Below are positions 30,238 to 39,907 of a DNA stretch of 64,000 bases, one piece after another; position 1 is the first letter of the stretch; each line of letters starts with the position of its first letter. The stretch is from Paenilisteria riparia FSL S10-1204 (GTDB taxonomy: Bacteria > Bacillota > Bacilli > Lactobacillales > Listeriaceae). The notes beneath the pieces are model-generated. The model made no database searches. It saw only the letters and a program-made list of their open reading frames with translations, and was not told the origin of the DNA. The stretch is taken from assembly GCF_000525995.1 (NCBI RefSeq), contig NZ_AODL01000021.1:1-64000 (forward strand), read 5' to 3'. Made by a program: the position numbers and the translations under genes.

Positions 30238-32227
30238 TAATGTCCGTCGTAATCCGAAAGTCTATGGCCCCTACTTCTTTACGACATTTTTTGCAGTAAC
30301 CATGTTTTTTGTATATGCTTTACTTATTTTTCACCCTGAATTTCAAGATACGATTGACTCTTCTAGTGAGACACTGAGTTATTTTGCCATGATTGGCTTT
30401 CAAATATCGCAAGTGATTATTGTGTTGTTCTCTGCTTTTGCTTGTTTTTACGCTGTTAGTACGTTCTTAAAAACGCGAAAAGCAGAATTTGGTCTTTTAC
30501 TTATTCAAGGTATTAATAAGAAACAGCTGACAAAATTGATTTTTTGGGAAAATATGCTAGCTGGACTTGCCGCTGTGATTTGCGGAATTTTGTTTGGCTT
30601 TATTTTTTCAAAAGTGATTTTGCTGATTTGCTCTAATATTTTATCGTTAACGAAAACATTGCCTTTTTATATGCCTTGGAAGCCGATTTTAATCACATTT
30701 TTAATTTTTGGCTGTATGTTTTTAGTGATTTCTGTCGTGACTTCTTTTTCTGTGCGCGTCAATAACTTAAAGCAGCTACTCGCCTCCCAAAAACAACCGA
30801 AAAAAGAAATTAAGGCTGCTTGGTATCTTGCTCTCCTCGCTGTTTTGTTCATCGGCGCTGGATACGGGACCGTTTTGATTTTCACGAATCGGTTTGATTT
30901 TTCGTTTAAGCCATTACTCATTGGCGTTGTGCTTGTTGTGATTGGTACGTATTTCTTCTTTAGTCAACTGCTTGTCTTTGTTTTGAATCGGTTGCGTAAG
31001 CGTGAGCGTTTTTTCTTCAAGCGGACTAATTTGCTTACATTTTCTGAATTAATTTATCAAATGCGTGACAATGTGAGTACTTTTTTCATCGTTGCGGTCG
31101 TTTCGGCTACGGCAATTACGGCGATGGGAACAAGTTCAGCCGTTGGTAGTAGCGGTCTTGCTGAGATGTCGCAAAATCCATATGCAATTACGTACAGCGC
31201 TTATGGCGGTAAACCAGTAGACCAAAGCCTTCTGATAGATGCTAAAAAAACATTTGCTAGCGAAAACATTACAGATTATAAAACAGCATCAGGTAAATTT
31301 TATCAAATAACGTACTTTGTAACGCCTGATGAAACGTCGCTTTACACTTTCTTATCGATTGATAACTACAATGCGTTGATGGGATTGCGTAATGAAAAGA
31401 AACTCTCTGTAGCGCCAGGCAGTGTGATTTTGTTACCAAGTAGCTCACCAAGTGCTGATAAACTAAAAAAAGATTTACCAAAGGAACTTGACATCACCTT
31501 TAAGTCACAAAAAGTAACACTACCTGTCAAACAAGCAGCGCCAATCAATCGTTTCCCGTACAATTACACAGTGAGTAGTATGGAAGACGTTACAGTCATT
31601 GCCAATCAGAGCGATATCGATGCCCTATGGAAAAAATCCGAAGCGCAATTTCGAGAAAACCCTGATGACAACTCGAATTACCTGTTGAATTACAGTCTAT
31701 TCCATACAAAAAACTGGGAAAAAACCATTCCCGCTTCCAAGAAACTACAAACCGACGTCGACAAATGGAACGAGCACAATATGGACAGTGAGACTGGCGA
31801 TTACGTCAGCTTCCAATCACTAGCCTTAGAATGGCAAGGAATGAAACAAACAAACGGCTTGTTAATGTTACTAACCGTCCTATGCGGCGCCGTATTCTAT
31901 ACCTTCTCCGCAGGATTTATCTATCTTCGTCTCCATAGCGATTTAAAACGCGACGATCAACAATACAAAATGTTGTTCAAAATCGGTCTCACTAAACCTG
32001 AACTGCACAAAATTGTAGCACGACAACTAAGAGTCATGTTTTTCTTACCGTTACTTGTCGCGATTATTCACTCCATCGTTGCTTTTATAGCGCTACAAAG
32101 CTTGCTAGAATTCAATGTTTGGCAAAACGTCGGGATTGTCATTGGTATTTTTGTCGGCGTCCAGTGCATTTATTATTTCTTAGTAAAATACAATTACTTG
32201 AAACAATTATATCGCGTTATGAAGTAA
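30212..32227 (+). CDS. ABC transporter permease (BceB-like, FtsX/MacB domain)
   Basis: 671-residue membrane protein. Several spans precede a long extracellular domain of about 200 residues (roughly residues 310-530) and further spans follow, the hallmark of BceB-type permeases. KTRKAEFGLLLIQGINKKQL is the conserved FtsX cytoplasmic segment, repeated near the end as DDQQYKMLFKIGLTKPEL. It likely binds peptide antibiotics or their lipid targets and signals to the neighbouring kinase. Its 3' end overlaps the convergent oxidoreductase gene by 11 bases. Confidence 0.92.
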   Translation: MSFRQFVINNVRRNPKVYGPYFFTTFFAVTMFFVYALLIFHPEFQDTIDSSSETLSYFAMIGFQISQVIIVLFSAFACFYAVSTFLKTRKAEFGLLLIQGINKKQLTKLIFWENMLAGLAAVICGILFGFIFSKVILLICSNILSLTKTLPFYMPWKPILITFLIFGCMFLVISVVTSFSVRVNNLKQLLASQKQPKKEIKAAWYLALLAVLFIGAGYGTVLIFTNRFDFSFKPLLIGVVLVVIGTYFFFSQLLVFVLNRLRKRERFFFKRTNLLTFSELIYQMRDNVSTFFIVAVVSATAITAMGTSSAVGSSGLAEMSQNPYAITYSAYGGKPVDQSLLIDAKKTFASENITDYKTASGKFYQITYFVTPDETSLYTFLSIDNYNALMGLRNEKKLSVAPGSVILLPSSSPSADKLKKDLPKELDITFKSQKVTLPVKQAAPINRFPYNYTVSSMEDVTVIANQSDIDALWKKSEAQFRENPDDNSNYLLNYSLFHTKNWEKTIPASKKLQTDVDKWNEHNMDSETGDYVSFQSLALEWQGMKQTNGLLMLLTVLCGAVFYTFSAGFIYLRLHSDLKRDDQQYKMLFKIGLTKPELHKIVARQLRVMFFLPLLVAIIHSIVAFIALQSLLEFNVWQNVGIVIGIFVGVQCIYYFLVKYNYLKQLYRVMK

Positions 32228-33332
32228 TAGCATTGCTTGGGTCAAAATCAGTGATATCAGTTTGCGATTTTTTTCCAGCAATCAAATCCACCAATAATTT
32301 GGCGACGTAAGGACCTGTTGTTAGCCCTGAAGAACCAAGTCCGTTAGCTACAAAAATAGATTTAGCTGTCGGCAAAGTTCCAATAATTGGCGTGAAATCT
32401 GGTGTAAATGGTCTCGTGCCTACCCGGATTTCCGCTATTTTGGTGTGCTTTACTTCTGGCGCAAAACGAGCAATTTCGTCTAAAATTTCTACTTTCGCAG
32501 TTTCGGTTGGCTCTAAATCAAATCCTTCCTCATTTTCATGTGTCGCACCAATAATCATTCGTCCGTCATCAAATGGTACAATGCTCTTAGCGCTTGGCGG
32601 CAATACAACAGGCCAGTCATTCGTCACCTGCTCATTCCATTCCAAATGAAGCAATTGACCTTTTTGTGGATGAATCGCAGCTTGCAGACCGAGTGGCTGA
32701 ATCAGCTCAGGAAGCCAGGCACCTGCTGCTAAAATAATTTTATCAGCCATCCAATGTTGTTCTTTCACAACTACCTGAACGGTTTCGGATTTTTTTTCTA
32801 GTCTCGCTTTTCCATGAATCACCGTCGCGCCTTGCTTCATCGCCGCATCTTGTAACGCCGCAACCAGGGCGGCACCGTCGACGCGCGCACCACCACTTAC
32901 ATATACCGAACCAAAATCAGAAGCAACGATTGGAAACATATTCTGCGTCTCGCTTGGCGTTAACCGTTTGATTTCACCGATTTCTGGTGCTTCTTCTTTT
33001 CTGCTACGCGCAATTTGTTCCAATTCAATTAACTTTTCTTCTGTATCGCGTAAACAAAGCGCACCGACCATTTTATAACCTGTATTTTTCGTGGTGTCTT
33101 GCGCTAGTTGCTTGATAAGCTCGGGATAATAACGCGCGCTGTCTTTGGCTAGCTCATACCAGACTTTATTTCGTCGTTTCGAAAGCCACGGACAAATAAT
33201 GCCTGCTGCTGCATATGTTGCTTGACCTCGTTCTTGTTTATCGATAACAATAACTTCTTTCTGCTGTTTGGAAAGCAAGTAAGCCGCGGTCATCCCCACG
33301 ATTCCTCCGCCAATAATCACGATTTTTTCCAT
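32217..33332 (-). CDS. FAD-dependent oxidoreductase (glycine/D-amino-acid oxidase family)
   Basis: About 371 residues, DAO superfamily. It starts MEKIVIIGGGIVGMTAAYLL (FAD dinucleotide motif) and has ATYAAAGIICPWLS, the long strand-rich middle, HPQKGQLLHLEW and a C-terminal VANGLGSSGLTTGPYVAKLL. It most resembles glycine oxidase-like enzymes; the natural substrate is not settled by sequence. I start at 33332, preceded by GGAGGG; the frame is open to 33389. It is flanked by plus-strand genes, convergent with the ABC permease and divergent from the malic/malolactic enzyme. Confidence 0.85.
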   Translation of the reverse strand: MEKIVIIGGGIVGMTAAYLLSKQQKEVIVIDKQERGQATYAAAGIICPWLSKRRNKVWYELAKDSARYYPELIKQLAQDTTKNTGYKMVGALCLRDTEEKLIELEQIARSRKEEAPEIGEIKRLTPSETQNMFPIVASDFGSVYVSGGARVDGAALVAALQDAAMKQGATVIHGKARLEKKSETVQVVVKEQHWMADKIILAAGAWLPELIQPLGLQAAIHPQKGQLLHLEWNEQVTNDWPVVLPPSAKSIVPFDDGRMIIGATHENEEGFDLEPTETAKVEILDEIARFAPEVKHTKIAEIRVGTRPFTPDFTPIIGTLPTAKSIFVANGLGSSGLTTGPYVAKLLVDLIAGKKSQTDITDFDPSNAITS

Positions 33333-33465
33333 AGTTTCTTCCCTCCATCTAATCCCACTCATTATACAAATTCCAAACATAGAACACAAGTCTGTTGTAA
33401 TTAGTCGATTTTTAAGGCTAATCTAGTGTAAAATGTAGGTAAGACTACAAAAGGAGCAGGATAAA

Positions 33466-35100
33466 ATGATGAATGGCTATACACGACTAAATGACCCAAT
33501 CCAAAACAAAGGAACCGCATTTACAAAAGAAGAACGCGAGAAATGGCGCTTACATGGTCTAATACCCGCACAAATCGAAACATTAGAAGAACAAGCTTCC
33601 CGTGCTTACGAAGCGTTACATACAAAAAATACACCGCTTGAGCAACACCTATACGTGATGGGACTTTATAGCGAAAATCGAACCTTGTTTTACAAATTAG
33701 TCATGGATCATATAACTGAATTGATGCCCATTATTTACACGCCCACCATCGGCCAAGCAGTCATGACCTACCACGAAAACTGGCAAAACTCGCAAGACGC
33801 ATTATTTTTACAAGCAGATAGCGACATCGATATTACACAAATTTTCAAACAAAACATACCTCATCCTGAAAAAATACGAATGCTTGTCGTAACAGATGGC
33901 GAAGGTGTGCTTGGCATAGGCGATTGGGGCTTAAATGGTGTCAGCATTGCGATTGGCAAACTAGCAGTGTACACCGTCGCAGCTGGTCTTGCCCCCGATT
34001 GCGTGCTGCCCGTCGTGATTGATGCTGGAACAAACAACAAAGCCTTACGCGCTGATCCCCGTTATTTAGGATTGCGCAAACCACGACTACAAGCAGATGA
34101 GTATGACGCTTTTATCGCGAAATTTGTTGCATCCGTTCAAACATCTTTTCCAAAAGCCGTTTTGCATTGGGAAGATTTTGGACGAGACAACGCGAGCCGG
34201 ATTTTGGAGACGTATCGTGCGCAATTATGTACATTTAATGATGATATTCAAGGCACTGGCGCCATGGTTGTAGCTGCAGCTTTAGCAACGACGCGTGTTT
34301 CGAAAATGCCATTGTCAGAACAACGCATCGTCATTTTTGGAGCAGGAACCGCTGGAATCGGAATTGCCGATCAACTAGTCGCTGAAATGGTGGCGAATGA
34401 AGGATTGACCGCCGAACAAGCGAAATCACGTTTTTATTTAGTAGATCGTCCGGGGTTGTTGACAGATGATTTGCCAAGTTTAACTTCTGGACAGCGTAAA
34501 TATGCTCGAAGCAGTGAGGCCTTTTCAAAGCGTTTAACGACACTTTTAGCGATTGTGAAACATGTGAAGCCAACAATGTTAATTGGCTGTTCTGGCGTTG
34601 CAGGGGTCTTCTCGGAGGATGTTGTTCGCGAGATGTGTCGCCATACAGAGCGGCCAGCGATTTTGCCATTATCTAATCCAACGAAATTGGCCGAAGCTAC
34701 AGCACAAGATTTGATTACTTGGACAAAGGGATGTGCACTAGTTGTCACGGGAAGCCCTTCTGAACCGGTCGAATATAGCGGCGATACGTATGTTATTGGG
34801 CAGGCAAACAATGCTTTACTATACCCAGGACTTGGCTTAGCGGCAGTGATTACCGAAGCCCGCGGAATTACAGATGAAATGCTCGCGGCTGCAAGTCACG
34901 CGGTTGCCACACAAATTAGCGATGTGACAAACACTGGCGCCGCTCTCTTGCCACCCGTTGCTACATTGCGCGAAACATCTCATGCTGTCACACTTGCTGT
35001 TGTCAAAAAAACAATCGAACAAGGATTGAATAACCGCGAAATTACCGATCCACTCCAAGCCGTAAACGAAGCTATTTGGATTCCTGAATATAAGGAGTGA
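33466..35100 (+). CDS. Malolactic enzyme / NAD-dependent malic enzyme family
   Basis: 544 residues, the full length of the malic-enzyme family. FYKLVMDHITELMPIIYTPTIGQAV and VVTDGEGVLGIGDWGLNG are the malate-site blocks; FNDDIQGTGAMVVAAAL follows; the NAD fold starts IVIFGAGTAGIGIADQL. Both malolactic enzymes (malate to lactate) and malic enzymes (malate to pyruvate) share these. The Listeria gene at this place is usually called malolactic enzyme, but sequence alone does not decide. If malolactic, it would help acid tolerance. AAAGGAG precedes the ATG. Confidence 0.88.
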   Translation: MMNGYTRLNDPIQNKGTAFTKEEREKWRLHGLIPAQIETLEEQASRAYEALHTKNTPLEQHLYVMGLYSENRTLFYKLVMDHITELMPIIYTPTIGQAVMTYHENWQNSQDALFLQADSDIDITQIFKQNIPHPEKIRMLVVTDGEGVLGIGDWGLNGVSIAIGKLAVYTVAAGLAPDCVLPVVIDAGTNNKALRADPRYLGLRKPRLQADEYDAFIAKFVASVQTSFPKAVLHWEDFGRDNASRILETYRAQLCTFNDDIQGTGAMVVAAALATTRVSKMPLSEQRIVIFGAGTAGIGIADQLVAEMVANEGLTAEQAKSRFYLVDRPGLLTDDLPSLTSGQRKYARSSEAFSKRLTTLLAIVKHVKPTMLIGCSGVAGVFSEDVVREMCRHTERPAILPLSNPTKLAEATAQDLITWTKGCALVVTGSPSEPVEYSGDTYVIGQANNALLYPGLGLAAVITEARGITDEMLAAASHAVATQISDVTNTGAALLPPVATLRETSHAVTLAVVKKTIEQGLNNREITDPLQAVNEAIWIPEYKE

Positions 35101-35107
35101 TGTAACT

Positions 35108-36097
35108 ATGTTGGATACCTTGTTAAAGAAAATGGTCACAGATGGCGTCGTACCAGGCATTTCCTATGCCGTCATCTCGCCAAACCGGACAAAACAACAC
35201 GTCATCGGCATGAAACAGCTCATCCCTGAAAAAGTCGTTTTAGAACCTGAGGCAATTTATGATATCGCATCTCTCACGAAAGTCATTGCGACAACGACTC
35301 TTATTTTGCAACATATCGAAGCTGGGAAGATCCATTTGGAAGACCCCGTAATAACTTTTCTACCCGATTTTCGCTATCCAGAAGTAACGATTTTACACCT
35401 TTTAACACATAGCTCTGGGCTTGCGAAAAACATTCCCAACTATACGATTGCAACGAAACAAGACGTATATCGATACTGCATAGAGACGCCTCAAGAAACG
35501 GCTTCCGGCACGGACGTCACGTATGCCGATGCCAACTTTTTATTGCTTGGCTATATTTTAGAAGTATTGAGCGGTGACTTAGAAAAACAAGTGCAAACCA
35601 ATGTATTGGCGCCATTAAAGATGCATGCAAGCAGTTTCAATCCTGATGTGACAAACATCTTCGTACCAACAGAACTTCACCCAGAACGCGGGCTTATTTC
35701 TGGTCAAGTTCATGATTTCAAAGCCTGGAAAATGGGCGGTGTCGCGGGTCACGCGGGTTTATTCAGTAACCTTCCCGACCTCATTCGCTTTACAAAAGGA
35801 CTTTTGCATGAAGATGGTCCGCTTTTAAAACCAGAAACGATTGTAACATTACAACAAAACTATACGCCAAATTTAAACCGATCGCGCGGACTTGGTTGGG
35901 ATTTAGTACCTGCTCGTGACCATTTTGCGATTTATCATACGGGCTTCACAGGGACTTTTCTAGTTATTGATTTGAAGCTGAAAGCAGCGCTTATCGTGTT
36001 AACAAATCGAATCCATCCGAACCGAGATAACGCAGTGTTTCTAGCGCGTCGCGAACATATTGTAAATCAATTTATGCAAGATATAGGAGGGAAATAA
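35108..36097 (+). CDS. Serine hydrolase, beta-lactamase/class C PBP fold
   Basis: 329 residues of the beta-lactamase family (class C/esterase type). The active SxxK is in YDIASLTKVIATT (near residue 56), the YxN motif is TYADANFLLLGY (near residue 140), and the third motif is HTG in AIYHTGFTGTFLVI (near residue 280). No signal peptide is seen, so it may be cytoplasmic and act as an esterase or D-amino-acid peptidase rather than an antibiotic-resistance enzyme. It lies 7 bases after the malic-type gene, so it is probably co-transcribed. Confidence 0.88.
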   Translation: MLDTLLKKMVTDGVVPGISYAVISPNRTKQHVIGMKQLIPEKVVLEPEAIYDIASLTKVIATTTLILQHIEAGKIHLEDPVITFLPDFRYPEVTILHLLTHSSGLAKNIPNYTIATKQDVYRYCIETPQETASGTDVTYADANFLLLGYILEVLSGDLEKQVQTNVLAPLKMHASSFNPDVTNIFVPTELHPERGLISGQVHDFKAWKMGGVAGHAGLFSNLPDLIRFTKGLLHEDGPLLKPETIVTLQQNYTPNLNRSRGLGWDLVPARDHFAIYHTGFTGTFLVIDLKLKAALIVLTNRIHPNRDNAVFLARREHIVNQFMQDIGGK

Positions 36098-36538
36098 TGA
36101 AAATCGAAGAGTACATGGAAGACGTTGCGCCAGAACAAAAAGAAGGTTTTGCAAGATTGATGCAAGTCGTGGATGAAAATATACCCACTGGCTTCATGAA
36201 AGAAATCCAATATGGTATGCCATCCTATGTCGTTCCAAAAACGCGCTATCCTGATGGCTATCATTGCGACACGAACCTTTCGCTTCCCTTTTTCGCCATT
36301 GCCGCCCAAAAACGCCATATCGCGGTCTATCACATGGGACTTTCCGCTAACGAGCCGCTACTATCTTGGTTTCAAGCCGAATATCCAAAGCATATGACAA
36401 CAAAACTCAACATGGGCAAAGGCTGCATTCGTTTCACCAATCCGAAAAAAATCCCCTACGAACTCATCGGCGAGCTAGCAAGTAAAGTCACCGTGGATGA
36501 ATGGATTAGCCAGTACGAAACGGCGATTAAAAAAATAA
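36097..36538 (+). CDS. DUF1801 (YdhG-like) protein, stop codon probably lost by a base error
   Basis: About 146 residues by reconstruction. MKIEEYMEDVAPEQKEGFARLM, MKEIQYGMPSYV, FFAIAAQKRHIAVYHMG and the ending TVDEWISQYE match the DUF1801/YdhG family, whose role is unknown. As given, the frame continues to 36666, through a terminator and into the convergent flavoprotein gene. Removing one A from the A7 run at 36529-36535 creates TAA at about 36536-36538. The start overlaps the stop of the serine hydrolase by 1 base. Confidence 0.78.
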
Positions 36539-36582
36539 AAAAGATTGAGGTGCTCCCAATATGGAAGTTTCCTCAATCTTTT
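36537..36582. terminator. Bidirectional terminator between DUF1801 and the HI0933-type gene
   Basis: AAAAGATTGAGG (36539-36550) and CCTCAATCTTTT (36571-36582) are exact reverse complements around a 20-base loop, with A and T runs at the ends. It sits between convergent genes. Confidence 0.85.
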
Positions 36583-36590
36583 CTTGTATA

Positions 36591-37846
36591 TTATCGAATA
36601 GCTGCATTCACACCAGCTAACCGTCCTGTCACTAGCGCGCACGTAATATTATACCCACCCGTATAGCCATTAATATCTAATATTTCACCACAGAAAAATA
36701 AACCTGGCATCAACTTGGATTGCATTTCTTTTGGTACGATTTCCTTCACAGAAACACCACCGCCAGTCACAAATGCCTTCTCAAAATCAAGCGTACCATT
36801 TGCTTGGAAAGCGAATTTCTTCAATGTTTCGAGGAAGCTTTGCCATTTTTTTTGCGCCACTGAAATACAATCCGCGTCTGGATCAATTTCCGTCCGCTCT
36901 AAAAGAAATAGCAACATCCGCTCTTGCATCAGCGATTTCAACGCATTTTTAACCGCTTTTTTCGGATTATCTTTGACTAGCTGCATCACTTGCTGTTCTA
37001 ACTCACCTTTTGCAATGTCAGGAAAGAAATCAATCGTCATCGTTAATTCCGAAACGTCGAATTTCTTTAAACCTTGAATCACAAACTGGCTACAACGCAA
37101 TGCAGCTGGACCTGATACACCGAAATGTGTGAAAATCATATCCATTTGATGTGTAATAATCGCTTTTCCTTTTGGATTTAATACCGATAAAGCAACATCG
37201 CGTAACGAGATACCTTGTAACACTTTGCTTTTAATAAAAGGTTCGTTAGATGTAATCGGAACTTCTGTTGGAAAAAGCTCCGTAATCGTGTGCCCAGCGG
37301 CTTTCGCCCAAGCATAGCCATCACCGGTTGACCCTGTCCGAGGCACCGATTTCCCGCCAACAGCAATGATAACAGAGTGTGCAGTGATGTCTTGACCGTC
37401 TGCGAGTGTAACACCAGTCACTTCTGTGTCCGCATAATTCACACGCTTTACAGGTGTTTTCATGTAAACCTTCACTTGCAATTTGTCCAAACGCGAAATC
37501 ATCGCATCCGCCACTGAACGCGCGCTATCTGTCACAGGAAACATCCGGCCATGATCCTCTTCCTTCAACGCTACACCCAATTTTTCGAAAAAGGCGATGA
37601 TATCTTCATTGTTAAATTCTGAAAAAGGCTATACATAAAACGCCCATTCCCCGGTATATTCTTAATAATTTCATCTGCAGGCTTTCGATTCGTTACGTTA
37701 CAACGCCCGCCACCCGACAAAATTAATTTCCGTCCAAGCTTTGGCCCTTTTTCAACGAGCAGTACGCGCTTATTCTTCTCAGCCGCCGCGATAGCCGCCA
37801 TCAAACCCGACGGTCCACCACCGATAACAATCACATCAAAATCCAT
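36591..37846 (-). CDS. HI0933-type NAD(P)/FAD-dependent oxidoreductase, frameshifted in this sequence
   Basis: Reconstructed flavoprotein of about 418 residues of the HI0933/YhiN family. It starts [20 protein letters not shown] with [18 protein letters not shown], the family signature. The second part has [35 protein letters not shown] and the ending [19 protein letters not shown]. Function in the cell is not established. Adding one T to the T5 run on the coding strand (A5 at 37622-37626) joins the halves as [20 protein letters not shown]. The start at 37846 follows GGGGG, just beyond the yugP terminator. Confidence 0.85.
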
Positions 37847-37862
37847 CTTATGACCCCCATTA

Positions 37863-37885
37863 AAAAAACGCCCTTTGCAGAGCGC
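37863..37885 (-). terminator. Terminator of yugP
   Basis: Minus strand CGCTCT-GCAA-AGGGCG (one G-U) followed by seven T, after the yugP stop and before the flavoprotein ribosome site. Confidence 0.8.
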
Positions 37886-37892
37886 CAAAAAT

Positions 37893-38576
37893 CTAGTTTC
37901 GATTCATACCTGTAAAAATTAAAATCAATCTCAAAAGTTCCAAAACGGCTACTGCCATTGCTGCAACATATGTCATCGCGGCTGCGCTTAATACTTTGCG
38001 AGCCTGTGGTAATTCATCTGATTCCACAAGTCCAAGTTGGTTAATTTGGACAAGTGCTCGTTTTGAAGCATCAAACTCAACTGGCAACGTAATTAATTGG
38101 AACAAAACGCCAACCGCCATTAAAACAATACCTATCAGCATCAGGTTTGGCAGGGTTGCCAACATCCCGATGATTAGAAAAATCCATGAAGCGTTCGAGC
38201 TAAACATCGTAATCGGTACTAATGCGGAACGAAAACGCATAAACGCATAATCTTGCGCATCTTGAATTGCATGACCAACTTCGTGCGCCGCAACCGCAGT
38301 TCCAGAAATAGAACGACCGTTGAAATTTGCGGATGATAGGAAGACTGCTTTTTTACGTGGATCATAGTGATCACTTAATACACCGCTAGTTTCTTGTACT
38401 GGAACGTTATGCAAACCATTCGCATCCAGAATTTGGCGAGCTACTTGCGCTCCTGTCAGTCCTGTGCGAATCGCAATTTTTGAATATTGTGAGTAGGTAC
38501 TTTTCACACGATATTGTGCCCATAATGGAATCAAAGCCACAATCAGAAAATAAACAATATACATTTGTATACTCAT
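37893..38576 (-). CDS. yugP: Membrane zinc metallopeptidase (YugP family)
   Basis: 227 residues. An N-terminal span, then the zinc motif [17 protein letters not shown] (HEVGH, near residue 92) with a third ligand probably in [11 protein letters not shown], and three hydrophobic spans in the second half. The upstream [18 protein letters not shown] is also typical. Target proteins are unknown. It is preceded by ypjA about 70 bases upstream and followed by a clear terminator. Confidence 0.9.
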   Translation of the reverse strand: MSIQMYIVYFLIVALIPLWAQYRVKSTYSQYSKIAIRTGLTGAQVARQILDANGLHNVPVQETSGVLSDHYDPRKKAVFLSSANFNGRSISGTAVAAHEVGHAIQDAQDYAFMRFRSALVPITMFSSNASWIFLIIGMLATLPNLMLIGIVLMAVGVLFQLITLPVEFDASKRALVQINQLGLVESDELPQARKVLSAAAMTYVAAMAVAVLELLRLILIFTGMNRN

Positions 38577-38647
38577 AATAAATTTCCATCCTCCTAGCTA
38601 CTTAATACTTTTATTATATAGGAGAAACCGCCAAACCTCAATAACTT

Positions 38648-39241
38648 TTAAGCTTCATGAGGAAATTCTAATTTAAAAGCGGTATTTTTCAATGTTTTTT
38701 TATAAACAATCCATAAAACAAAAATGGTTAGCCAAAAAGTGCAATAACCAATCACCGTGATATACTGATCCAAACCGCCATAAATCGGCATCTGGCCAAA
38801 TAAGTAATCAATCACATCATTATGTAATGTCCAAATCGCAGCAATCGCAAAATGCTGGAACTTAATTCGGTAAAATGGAGCATAAATAAATGCCTGAATT
38901 GCCATCAAACCGTGTGACACCAACAACATCAACGAAAGTAAATCCAGATGTCCCAAATTAATCATATACGCTAGATTCATTCCAACTGCCCACACTCCAT
39001 ATTTCAAAAGACACACAAATGCCAGCGCCTCCATCAATGGCCAATGTTTCTTTGCAAGCCACGCCATCAAAACAAATACAAAAAACAAAACAGCCGTCGG
39101 ACTATCCGGTACAAACAGCCAAAAACGCGGCTCCGTGATTTCTAACTGTGGCAAGTACCAAATAAAACCGTAAACCGCTCCTAGTAAATTCACTATAAAT
39201 AACAGTCGTAAAAACGACCGATTCGCTAAATATCGATACAT
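38648..39241 (-). CDS. ypjA: YpjA family membrane protein (DUF1405)
   Basis: 197 residues, almost wholly hydrophobic, with about six spans. It starts MYRYLANRSFLRLLFIVNLLG and has FWLFVPDSPTAVLFFVFVLMAW and WTLHNDVIDYL, characteristic of DUF1405. Function unknown. I start at the ATG at 39241 after CAGGGAG rather than the in-frame TTG at 39259. It lies directly downstream of the reoY terminator. Confidence 0.85.
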   Translation of the reverse strand: MYRYLANRSFLRLLFIVNLLGAVYGFIWYLPQLEITEPRFWLFVPDSPTAVLFFVFVLMAWLAKKHWPLMEALAFVCLLKYGVWAVGMNLAYMINLGHLDLLSLMLLVSHGLMAIQAFIYAPFYRIKFQHFAIAAIWTLHNDVIDYLFGQMPIYGGLDQYITVIGYCTFWLTIFVLWIVYKKTLKNTAFKLEFPHEA

Positions 39242-39292
39242 GACTCCCTGTTCCCCCAATCTTCTCGTCTTTCTATCATACCAAATTTCGAT

Positions 39293-39332
39293 AAAAAAAA
39301 CACCCGCTTTCTCATTTCTAAGAAAACAGGTG
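39293..39332 (-). terminator. Terminator of the TPR-reoY transcript
   Basis: Minus strand CACCTGTTTTCT and AGAAAGCGGGTG pair over 12 bp (two G-U) around 8 bases, followed by eight T. It comes just after the reoY stop. Confidence 0.88.
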
Positions 39333-39339
39333 CCTCTAT

Positions 39340-39873
39340 TTAACTATATTGCTTAAATTGTTCCATCAACTCTTGGAATCTTTCTTCATCATAATTATCT
39401 AACGCCGCGTCGATTTCGACAAGTAACTTCTCTTTCGAAAAATGAGCCACTGCAGAATCTAAGAATTGGGCTGCTATTTGCTTATCGGAATCTGTTATAA
39501 GCAATTCTTGGAACGGGCTATCCTCGCGCACTAACGCATATTGTGGCGAAGTAACTACACCCGGGAAATGCAGCTGAATATATATTTCTTCATCCCAATT
39601 CAAGCGAATATCGTGAAATGCTTTTTCTGGATCACTCGTTACAATATTGCCTTTAAAGAAACGAAACGGCTCATCATCCACACCGTGAGAAGTGAGTACA
39701 AGTCCACGAGGGCAACCTTCTGCATTATCGACAAAATGAACATATTTCATAATTTGATCATGCCCCGCAATGTAATTAAGAATCCACATAGATTCTCTTA
39801 TTTTCATTTGATGCTGACTTAATAACCATCTAACAAAGTCCTTCTTATCCTCAATGCTAATCGATGCTTTCAT
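39340..39873 (-). CDS. reoY: ReoY (UPF0302/YpiB family), regulator of MurA degradation
   Basis: About 177 residues from the ATG at 39873, 8 bases after [34 protein letters not shown] and [25 protein letters not shown] are hallmark YpiB blocks; the C-terminus is the short helical IDXF-type domain ending [11 protein letters not shown]. In L. monocytogenes ReoY acts with ReoM to guide the peptidoglycan enzyme MurA to ClpCP. That role is carried over by homology. It follows the TPR gene, and a strong terminator ends the unit. Confidence 0.9.
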   Translation of the reverse strand: MKASISIEDKKDFVRWLLSQHQMKIRESMWILNYIAGHDQIMKYVHFVDNAEGCPRGLVLTSHGVDDEPFRFFKGNIVTSDPEKAFHDIRLNWDEEIYIQLHFPGVVTSPQYALVREDSPFQELLITDSDKQIAAQFLDSAVAHFSKEKLLVEIDAALDNYDEERFQELMEQFKQYS

Positions 39874-39907
39874 TTCACTCACTCCTTCCCATCAAAATGG
39901 GGATCTA

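Noticed and set aside
35108-36097. Antibiotic-resistance beta-lactamase
   Set aside because: The SxxK/YxN/HTG motifs fit class C-like hydrolases, but there is no signal peptide and the gene sits in a conserved metabolic position. An esterase or peptidase role is more likely.
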